Assembly: GCA_026120185.1 (NCBI GenBank)
Contig: JANUWF010001819.1
Location: 2,294,001-2,358,000 of the forward strand
Reading direction: 5' to 3'
Origin: Voacanga thouarsii
Lineage: Eukaryota; Streptophyta; Magnoliopsida; Gentianales; Apocynaceae
DNA length: 64,000 nt
The notes under the pieces are model-generated. The model was not told the origin of the DNA, did no database searches, and saw only the letters and a program-made list of their open reading frames with translations. Shown piece by piece: positions 1-9,100 of this stretch. A program made the translations under genes and the position numbers. Position 1 is the first letter of the stretch; every line of letters starts with the position of its first letter.

Positions 1-145
1 TCATCTTCCACTAATCTTAATTAGTGGTGTCTCCACTAAATGGTGGACATCCATAAAAATCCATAATTAATGGAGCTTCCACTAATTCCCTAATAGTTCA
101 CATAAATCCATAATTAGTGGAGCTTCCACTAATATATTCATAATA
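1..145 (-). repeat. 3' LTR of the copia element (inner 145 bp only)
   Basis: Matches 4916-5050 with scattered substitutions. The LTR start, read on the minus strand, is TATTATGAATA against TGTTATGAATA in the 5' LTR, so its terminal TG has become TA. Both copies contain short inverted motifs built from ATTAGTGGA and TCCACTAAT, able to form small stems. Confidence 0.85.
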
Positions 146-158
146 CTCCCTCTTGAAT
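146..158 (-). other. Polypurine tract of the copia element
   Basis: On the minus strand the bases just before the 3' LTR read TTCAAGAGGGAG, a purine-rich tract in the position where plus-strand DNA synthesis is primed in LTR retrotransposons. Confidence 0.75.
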
Positions 159-497
159 GTTCATCCATTACATAAAGAATATGCCTCGTTAGAACCTTAC
201 TAGATAAAAACCCAGTGGAAAAAAAATCTAGTGAAGAAAAAAGAGTACATTATTCTATATGTCTGTTTATTACTCTCCCTGATGAGATAATTCCTTTAAA
301 TCTTTGAACCGACGCATACTAATTTTATATATCAACTTTTCAAATGTTGCAGTCGGTAAAGTCTTCGTGAACATATTTGCGAGGTTATCACATGACCGAA
401 TTTGTAGCACATCAATTTCACCTTTCTTCTGGAGTTCATGAGTAAAGAAGAATTTTGGTGAAATATGTTTTGTCCGATCTCCTTTAATATTTCCTCT

Positions 498-2262
498 TCA
501 TATTTGAGCTATGCAGGCTGCATTGTCTTCATAAAGAGGAGTTGGAATATCTCTGATAGATGATAATCCACAACTTTCTCGGATATCATGAATCATTGAT
601 CGTAACCATATACATTCTCTACTTACTTCATGAATGGCTATACTTTCAGCATGATTTGAAGAAGTAGCTGCTTGGAGATATCGAAGGACTTGTTTAATTC
701 CATTCCAATGTTGTCGTGTTGGTGAAGAACTAAATCTTGCTAATAAATTGACATCAAAGGCAATATCAGGTCGTGTATTATTAGCAAAATACATCAATGC
801 ATCAATTGCACTGAGATATGGTACTTCAGGACCAAGAAGTTCTTCATCCTCTTCTTGAGGTTGGAAAAGATCTTTATTCACATCTAATGACCGGACGATC
901 ATTGGAATACTCAATGGATGTGCTCTGTCCATGAAAATCCTTTTTAAAACTTTTGCTGTATATGTTGATTGATGAAACTTGCTAAATGTTCAATTTGTAA
1001 ACCAAGGCAAAATGTAATTTTACCAACATCCTTGATGTCGAATAATCAATTGTTTCTTGGAGCTCTTCAGGAGTTCCAATAAGATTAATATCATCAACAT
1101 ATATCACAAATTTAGAACCAGATTTCTTAATAAAAACACATGGACATACTTGGTCATTTTTAAATTCCGCTTTCAATAAATATTCACTAAGACGATTGAA
1201 CCACATGCGCCCAGATTGCTTCAGGCCATATAATGATTTTTACAACTTGATGGAGTAATTTTCACGAGGATAATGTTTATATGCTTCGGGCATGCGAAAT
1301 TCTTCAGGGATTTTCATGTAAACATCATTTTCTAAATTTCCATACAAGTAAGCAGTAACAACATCTAATAGGCGCATATCTATCATTTCATGTACTGCCA
1401 AACTGATAAGATATCGAAGTGTAATAGCATCAACAACAGGAGAATAAGTTTCATCATAATCCATACCTGGTCTTTGTGAAAAATCTTGAGCTACTAACCG
1501 TGCTTTATATCGTACGATTTCATTATTTTTATTGTGCTTTCGTACAAATATCCATTTGTAGCCAATAAGTTTTACACCTTCCAGTGTTCGGACTGCAGGT
1601 CCGAAAACTTCACGTTGTGTCAGTGCATTTAACTCCGATTGAATCGCATCTTTCCATTGTAGCCAATCTTTTCTATGCCGACATTCATCAACTAATATTA
1701 GTTCAGGATCATCATTATCCTATATAACATCAAGAGATATATTATATGCAAACATATTATCAATCATTGTTTCTATCTGATTCCAGCTTCTACCGAAAGT
1801 GGTATATTTGATAGAAATTTCAGTGTTACTTTCATCAACTTCTGGTTCTTTTTCATTAGTTCTCTCTTGGTCTTTATTATTATTTTCTAATATGATCATC
1901 TGGATCCTTTCATCCTCTCTTCTTTCGAGGATTTGTATCTTTAGAATCAAGAGGTCGGTCATGCTTCTGGCATGCTTTTGGCTTAGCAACTATAGGTATA
2001 ATCTTTTGTTCTACTGGAACTTCAATTTGAATAGGAGAATTTATAGCTAGAATATGCGATTTTGTTACTCTTCTGGAGTCAACAAAAGCGTCTGGTATTT
2101 GATTTGCAATGCTTTACAAATGAATTATCTTTTGAACTTTAAATTCACACGCGCTTGTACGCTGATCAAGATAATTTAATGATGTTGTCCAATCAAGATC
2201 TTTCTTATACTGTTTCTGTTCTCCCCCTAATTTAGGGAATAATGATTTCACAAGAGAATAAG
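498..2262 (-). pseudogene. Copia pol remnant: reverse transcriptase and RNase H
   Basis: Read on the minus strand, the pieces run in normal copia order. About 2262-1990 is the linker between integrase and RT. About 1700-1240 holds the RT N-terminus, including DETYSPVVDAIT. About 1206-982 holds the RT catalytic box YVDD. About 932-498 holds the RNase H-proximal region (ARPDIAF-like NTRPDIAFDVNLLARFSS) and C-terminal RNase H. The frame is broken at several points by stops and small indels, so no polyprotein can be made. Upstream (higher coordinates) the copia match stops at about 2262, where integrase should begin, and is replaced by the segment with microsatellites and the RKD gene. Confidence 0.85.
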
Positions 2263-2435
2263 GGAAAAAAAAAAAGAAATGTAAGAACATGATGACAAGT
2301 AGGAAATGTCAAAAAATCTATTATAAAAATCTCTTTTTTTTTCACTCTTCCTAGTACCATCTTTCCCCATTCCTCCTTGTCTTTTCTTCTCCTCCATCCC
2401 TCCACCTATCATCTACCTCTTCTTCTTCCTTGTAC

Positions 2436-2438
<3 letters not shown>

Positions 2439-2504
<66 letters not shown>

Positions 2505-2530
2505 TGTATGTATGTATGTATGTATGTATC
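2439..2530. repeat. (TA)n / (TATG)n microsatellite
   Basis: About 33 bases of TA repeats run straight into about 55 bases of a TGTA tetranucleotide repeat. It lies between the end of recognisable copia pol (2262) and the first RKD exon (2594), near the left junction of the captured segment. Confidence 0.95.
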
Positions 2531-2593
2531 GATATATATCTCAGTTATCAGTCATTAGTAAATATAAAAAAAACAAAAAACCTCAAAGCAAAT

Positions 2594-3960
2594 ATGGAAA
2601 CTCGTAATTCATTTGAGACATAGTCAAATTTTGACTTGATTTCTAACGCAAAAGATTTTGATGTGTTTTCTTTTCCAAGCCAACCGCTTCCGTCTAATGT
2701 CAGGTCTAACGCAGAAGATTTTGATCTATTTTCCTTTTTAAGCCAACCGCTTCCGCCTAATTTCAGGTGAGATACCTTTGAGGGCTTCCTTTTTTTTTCT
2801 TTTTTTTTTTAGTGTGCTTAATAATGAAATAATGAAATTAAACTCTCTTTTGGTTTGTTTTGATGTAAATCAGTGGTAGTTCTAGACATGCTGCTTTGGA
2901 TTTTCAATTTGATCTACCCATTCAAGAGACTGTTTTTTATGATATTCCTCTAAATGAGAATATGCTTGTGCATGATCCTTTATACTCCCTAATGGATTTT
3001 GAACAAAGCCAGAATATGGTTCCAGATTATCATACATTCAAACATGGATTTTGCATGGTATTACCTTTACTGATATTATTTTTCCTTTTCTAGGAGAAAT
3101 AATGAGTGGTCTTGGCAACGAATTCGGAGTGAGGACCTATGAAATGCATAATATCAGAGTTCAAGATATTATTGCAGACGAAATTCCTATAGAAAAGAAG
3201 AGGATTAGGAGGCAGAGAGAAGAGAAGGGCAATAGCTCCAAGACACTTTCAAAAGAAACTATTTTGCAGTACTTTTACCTGCCAATCAAGAGCGCGGCGA
3301 AAGAACTGAATATTGGCTTAACCTCTCTCAAGAACAGATGTAAGGAGTTGGGAATTTGTCAATGGCCTCACAGAAAGTTGATGAGATTGGAGACCCTAAT
3401 CAAGAATGTTTAGGTTCTCTCACACACACACTTATAATTTGCAAGTATAAAATTATGAAAGATTTATAAGTAAATAATAATTGGAATGAATGTGTTTCCA
3501 CCGATGATATCACTTCGATTTACAGGAGCGAGATAAAGATGAAGGAGGACATATGGCTGAGAAAAAGTTCAGAGAAGCCATTGAGATATTGGAACGTGAG
3601 AAGAAGTTAGTGGAAGAAAGTCTTAATACACGGTTGAAGGACCAAACACAGAAATTGAGACAAGCATGCTTCAAGACCAAATATAATAAGAAACTTAAGG
3701 GGATGAGAAAATCCCAAGACTCATTGCGCAGTAACTTCACGGCTAATTCTACTACTAGTCTAAATGTTAGCCCAAGGGAGAAGGAAGAGGAGGAGAATGC
3801 CGAAGAAGAGGAACTGAAATCCATAATTGCTACCTATTTGTCTTCCTCTAATGCAAAAATGGAAAAAGAACAACTACAAACATTCATCCTTAATTTGTCA
3901 GCTCAATTGAAAAAGAGCAATTACAAACATACATCCTCAAGTTCACGTGAACACCAGTGA
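2594..3960 (+). pseudogene. RKD-type RWP-RK transcription factor gene, apparently decayed, captured in the retrotransposon
   Basis: RKD proteins are plant transcription factors of egg cells and early embryos that bind DNA through an RWP-RK helix. Four exons can be traced: 2594-2766; 2874-about 3057; about 3094-3413, with the RWP-RK domain (LSKETILQYFYLPIKSAAKE through LIKNV); and 3526-3960, with the RKD C-terminal signature (QKLRQACFKTKYNKK). Introns 2767-2873 and 3414-3525 have GT-AG ends and keep phase, so the copy came from genomic DNA, not a spliced transcript. Damage: TAG at 2621, nine codons after the ATG at 2594; no phase-preserving join between exons 2 and 3 (the only GT-AG gap, 3058-3093, is 36 nt, too short for a plant intron, and shifts frame); TAG as the last codon of exon 3 (3411-3413), where relatives have CAG; and QWPHRK instead of RWPHRK. 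Translation from ATG 3102 would give an RWP-RK-only peptide. Family identity is sure; loss of function is inferred. Confidence 0.8.
2641..2766 (+). repeat. 63-bp tandem duplication in RKD exon 1
   Basis: 2641-2703 and 2704-2766 are direct copies with a few substitutions and unit length 63, so the frame is kept and a 21-residue acidic/hydrophobic motif (DFDVFSFPSQPLP, DFDLFSFLSQPLP) is doubled. The second copy ends at the exon's GT donor. Confidence 0.8.
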
Positions 3961-4059
3961 GATGAATGAAGGAAGTGCAAGTGAACACAAGACTTATGAT
4001 TAAGAGGAGATAGATTTTTTTTCTGAACTGTTAGTAGTAATATAGTATATATTGACATT

Positions 4060-4670
4060 CGAATATAACATCTCAAAGATGTGATACTTATTATTAATGG
4101 AAATATCTTTTTCCCTTATTATCTTTTCTATTCCACTTTAGGTGGCCAGCCAATATTTCTCTGTGATAAGGGAAATATCGAGTGTGTTCATGACCATAAC
4201 TACGGCCATTGCCACAACTACGACTATAACGATGGCTTCTGTTGGAGCCAACAACATTCACTTCTAGGAGTGCTGTTGAGGCAGTTGGTCTGGCTTCAAT
4301 AATAACTCATTATTGCAGTAAGTAAATCTGTGTATACCCTTTTTTTCTCGATATTGTTGCTGCAGGACAATATTCGAGACATGAAAGGTGGAGAATGTCT
4401 TCTCCAATATATTTTTTTTCGTATAATTTTAACTGAGATGTAATTTTATATATCGTGGAGCTATATTCATTCACGGTTTTAAAATCTTGCAACTTCAGGT
4501 GCAATCATTTATACCGTGCACTTGGTAGTACGACTATCTTCAGGTGGTCAAATCCTTTTTTTTTTCAACATTTAGATGCATTTCTGTATCGAGAACCCAT
4601 GACATATAATTTTTTCCATAAATATCAAGGGCTACAAGTAAGGTTAGCCATAGGGATCAATAAATGCGTA
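4060..4670 (-). pseudogene. Copia gag remnant
   Basis: On the minus strand a start near 4650 (MANLTC) is followed, with stops and an internal deletion, by a typical UBN2-type copia gag stretch (HLKLQDFKTVNEYSSTIYKI, about 4504-4420) and then a Ser/Gly/Arg-rich tail region at about 4290-4150. The match fades at about 4060, before the CCHC zinc knuckle. In an intact element gag makes the virus-like particle; this one cannot. Confidence 0.75.
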
Positions 4671-4698
4671 CCTGTCTTCTGACTTTGATAACGGCAAA

Positions 4699-4715
4699 GA
4701 CTCGTGCTGATAACG
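4699..4715 (-). other. Primer-binding-site region of the copia element
   Basis: Directly inside the 5' LTR the minus strand reads CGTTATCAGCACGAGT, the TATCAG-containing sequence usual after the 5' LTR of many plant copia elements, where a tRNA primes minus-strand synthesis. Confidence 0.6.
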
Positions 4716-5050
4716 TGTTATAAAATTTGGGTAGTGTTAGAATAAAATCTACACACTACACACTAAGAAAACTCTAACTTTTTTTGCACAAGAATTTCTT
4801 CAAACTTCTCCCTTTCTTTTTCTCACAATTTTCTCACAATTCTTTCACAAAATGATGGTATATTTCAAGCTTAGAGAATAGTTCTATTTATAGAGCTCTT
4901 AATTAGTGGAATACATCATCTTTCACTAATCTTAATTAGTGGTATTTTTACTAAATGATGGACATCTATAAAAATCTATAACTCCACTAATTCCCTAATA
5001 GTTCATATAAATCCATAATTAGTGGAGTTTTCACAAATATATTCATAACA
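4716..5050 (-). repeat. 5' LTR of the copia element (335 bp)
   Basis: Bounded on the + strand by TGTTATAAAA at the left and TTCATAACA at the right. It would carry the element's promoter, reading toward lower coordinates, away from CESA3. Its last 135 bases match window positions 1-145. Confidence 0.9.
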
Positions 5051-6108
5051 TTAATATAAATAATTGCTAATTAGGAGATTGTTTAGAGAATTGTGGTGAG
5101 AATATTGACCCTTGAAAGCAGATAGAGATAATTAGAAAAGATTTATATAAGAAAAAAAGAAAAGAAAAAATGAATATTAAAAATTAATTTCATTTTTTTA
5201 AAGGGTCAATTAAAAAAAAATTAACCTCAACCGAAATCAACTTACTGATTTGAAGTGCGAACAGTAATTAATAATTCCTTATTATTAACCAGGAGTTGAT
5301 TGATTAGTTCAATCGGCCAATATACAAACCATACTCGCCCAACGTTGCCACATGCAAAGATTTAGGCCCATCTAGAAAAGGGAACAGCTGATATTCATCC
5401 AAATGAGTATAGCAGAATTTTTTCAAGAACAAATATCAATGAATATGAAAATTGTATATACAGTGTTGTACATAAACAACCCTCCTTGGGATTTATTTGG
5501 GATTTCATGGGAAAAAATGGACGAGATGAGTTATATAGTGTTGTTTAGGCATTTAGATAGTGAACGGGAAGAAAGACTAATTACAAAACAACCCTTCGTA
5601 ATATAAACAGTCTATAAGAGTATTCATAATTTTAGGACTCGGTAATCATAACAAGTTCCATTTTCTACTTTAAAAGAGTAAGATGGCTATGTTAAAAAAT
5701 TTACTAATAGCTTATCCAATATCCAAAACATATCTATGTTAATAAAAACATAAAGAAAACAATAGACAGTGAATGAACGAATAAATACAATACGGTACAA
5801 ATGTAGGTGTTCTTTAAGTTACATTACAGGGATACTTCTATGTTGAGTGTGGACATTCAGGATACAATTCTCCATGTAAACTCTCCTTTTGGAGTGGGTT
5901 TAAACCAAAAAAAAAAAAAAAAAGAGGTTCTGTTCATAAAACATCTTTGGAACAATAACATATTTCACTAATTTCTGCACAGAATGAAGGCTCCACCGAT
6001 AAACAGGTAGCTGGCAAACTGGGGTTCTGATGAAACCCAAGAGAATCTGATCCTGCTATAACCTACAACTTCTCATGGGACGAAGTTTTCAGACTTGAAT
6101 TTCATCAT
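5051..6108. other. Intergenic spacer and CESA3 3' flank
   Basis: No gene recognised. AT-rich, with an A-run at about 5909-5926. The part next to 6109 is the expected 3' untranslated region of CESA3 (minus strand); no single polyadenylation signal stands out. A 67-codon open stretch at 5403-5606 has no recognisable domain. Confidence 0.6.
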
Positions 6109-9100
6109 TTAACAGTTAATACCACACTGCTCAACGTCTGGACCGGTTACCCTAGTGGTGAATGGATCAATTCGCACCCATAGCAAAGAGAAAATGGAAG
6201 CGAGGAGGATAGACCATACAACGACAATGGTGGGAGTCCGATTCTGGCGCCCCATCAAACCTTTGAGGAAAGGATAGAGATGAACAATCACCCAGAAGGC
6301 AAAGAACAGCTTCCCAAAGAGTGGACCCCATGATTGGTAACCACTGTTGATGGCAAAGGAAACACCGGCAACAACACCTACTATGTTTATAATGAGAAGA
6401 GTTGTGGGGGGTATGAGAAGGGTTGTCCATTTGAACATGTAAAGTTCAGCAAAATCCCCATCTTCATCTGATGCCTTTGATGTGACAGTGAAGTTGGTGT
6501 CAATTCCAGCAAGTACTTTGAGCAGCCCTTGGAAGACAGCAAAAAGATGAGCAGAAACACCACCAATGACCCAAAATTGTTCATTTCTCCACCATTCATC
6601 AATTCCGACTCCACTCCACCTCATCTCTAGAATACCAGTGGCAAAGATGGAAAGAAAGAGGGATATAAACCAAATACTTGCAATGTTACTAATCTGCAAC
6701 AATGATGAGATTTTCAATATGTGAGAGAGCAATCATTTGAGAAACTACTAATTCACAAATGAAAGATGCAAACACAAAATAGTGTAATACTCTGTAAAGC
6801 TGCTAGAAAAACTAAGTACAAAAGCACAGAAAGATGAATTAGCAGAGTACAGGAAACAGCTCCAGCAGGGAATTGGTATCTTCTGCCAATGCGGAAAAAA
6901 AATGTCCTAAGTAGATAACTAAAGCACAGTTGATGTTTTACCAAACAAAGTAACCAAGACCAAGATAATGACGACAAGGCGAGAATTGAACCTGCGGAAT
7001 GATGAACTTCCCAGTAAGCAGACAGACAGCTGGCAATGTACAATAAAGAAGAAGAGGAATGGCAGTGACTGGGTAAATGGTGGTGTTCACATATGCAAAT
7101 CTCTCTAGCCACTTCAGCCTTCCACCATACCCATACCATAATGGACAATGCCTACTGAAAAGAATTTCCACAGAACCCAGGGCCCACCGAAGCACTTGAT
7201 TTAAACGATCAGAAAGATTTATTGGAGCTGACCCCTTGAATGCTGGTCTCTGAGGCATGCAGTATATTGAGCGCCATCCACGGGCATGCATCTTGAATCC
7301 TGTGAGAATATCTTCTGTGACAGAACCATATATCCATCCTATCTGAGTGTATAACAGAAACTCAATAGGTCAGTACAGAATACAGGATGTTAACCCCCCT
7401 GCCCCCCAAACACACACACACAAAAAGTGGAGGGGGCATTGGGTGGGAATTTACCTAAATCTACATTGGGACAAGAAGGGTCAAGAGGTTCACAAAAAGA
7501 GATCAAATTCCTAAAAAATTATTTACTTTGCCATTCTGCTGTCATTTTCAAAGGTCTTATCACAATGTTATTGCAGAGTTCAAAGAGATTTAGGCCTAAT
7601 TGAGCATAGTAATAGTGAATGAAAAGGAGATTATGCATTTGTATTTCAAACTTATTTTCACTTCCATAATATAGGCTTGAATTCGTTATCATTTTAAGCT
7701 TTTGGTTAACTGGAGATTCCACATAAATCAGAGACAGGTTCCAACTTTAATTGCTAATAGCTGGATCTTTAACTTCAAAAAAATAAATTTAATATCCCAA
7801 AAAAATACAGAAAAGATTATTTTTCTTTAAAAAAAGAAAAATATATTTTTTTCTACTAAAAAGATAAAGGAGCAAATATTCCACTCTAGTTTGCCTCTGG
7901 ACAATAATGTTATCCAACATACTACTGAGACTCTATCTCTCATGTGATGGATTAACCACAAAGAAAAAGTTACCAATCAATGTCGCTTGTATCTTTCCCA
8001 TATTTGCTGGAACAGTTATAATTGAAAGCTTTGCACATGTTTTAGTCAAAACTGAACCTACCTCACTTCCCCATTCTGTCTTGTCTTCATAACCACAACT
8101 AATCACATGAATTGCCTCTTTGAGAAGAGTCTCCGGTGTGGCAGACTGAGGAACACCGCCATTTTCCATTAGTGTCGAAGCAACAAAAACAGCAGACTGA
8201 CCAAATCTTTTCTCAAGGCTCATTTGTGACATTAGTAGTGACTTCTCATCATCAAATCCAGTACCTATATTTATGACCAAAAATGAAAGAGTAAGACATT
8301 AATATCCAATTCTAGAAGAGAGAAATGAGGCTGGTAATTTCAAGTTCATCTTGATTCTCTCAACAGTTGAGTGTAGATTTTTCCTCTCTGCAGAATTTAT
8401 TCTGGATAGAGTATCAACATGATTTAAGGCTCAAGTACAAAGTTCAGATGATAAACCAATCATTTTGCCGTTAATAACATACTTCAGTTGAAATTGATAG
8501 GAACCAGTACAGTACCTTCAACACCTTCCTCGATATCTTCCAAGCTAAATATTGGTACAGTGGGATCAACATTCTTGCTAGACTTCTTTTTGTCCGATCC
8601 CTTCTTACTTGACTTGGAACTTTTCTTCCTTGATCCTCCAAAGCATGAAGACAGCAACCCAGGCTTTTTATGCTTGGGTTTGTGTGGAGGTTCATACCCA
8701 TACAAAGCAGTTCTGTTGAAGACACAACCAGTGCCCACGTAAACAGGCCCTTGAATGCCATCCAAACCTCTCAAGTTTATCTGATGAACAAAGGTAATAA
8801 GTTCATTTAAATGCCGGATGAAAGATAAAATTAATATGAGCGTTCTAAAGTAATGGATTAAACAAAGTCTATTCTTAGACATGCTGACCAATTATTTTTT
8901 TTAAAAAAATCAATTAAAAAAACAATGCAAAGAGATCTAACCAAGGATGAAAAAACTCACATCAAAGAACACTGTGTTTCTGTTAGCATATCGATCACTC
9001 CTGTCAATACCATCAAACCTCTGTGGAAACTGAACATAGCATACATATTTTCCAAGGTTGGGATCCATCAGAAAACACATTGCTTCTCGCAATGCCTTGC

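Larger units (their letters stand above)
1..5050 (-). mobile_element. Ty1/copia LTR retrotransposon carrying a plant RKD gene (3' LTR cut by window start)
   Basis: The element reads on the minus strand. The right-hand copy (4716-5050) is the 5' LTR; the first 145 bases are the inner part of the 3' LTR and match 4916-5050 closely. Inside the 5' LTR lies a primer-binding-site region and a degenerate gag (about 4670-4060); inside the 3' LTR lies a polypurine tract, followed upstream by RNase H and reverse transcriptase remnants (498-2262). The gag zinc knuckle, protease and integrase are absent. In their place, about 2262-4060 holds a + strand, intron-containing RKD-type gene. The LTR ends are TGTTAT...ATAACA, a normal TG...CA terminus with perfect 6-bp inversion. 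The target duplication cannot be checked because the outer end of the 3' LTR lies outside the window; the right flank begins TTAAT. All its own open frames are broken. Confidence 0.85.

Noticed and set aside
3058..3093. A GT-AG gap between RKD exons 2 and 3 taken as a normal intron
   Set aside because: It is 36 nt, below the length plants usually splice, and joining it gives GAG AAA TAA, a stop.
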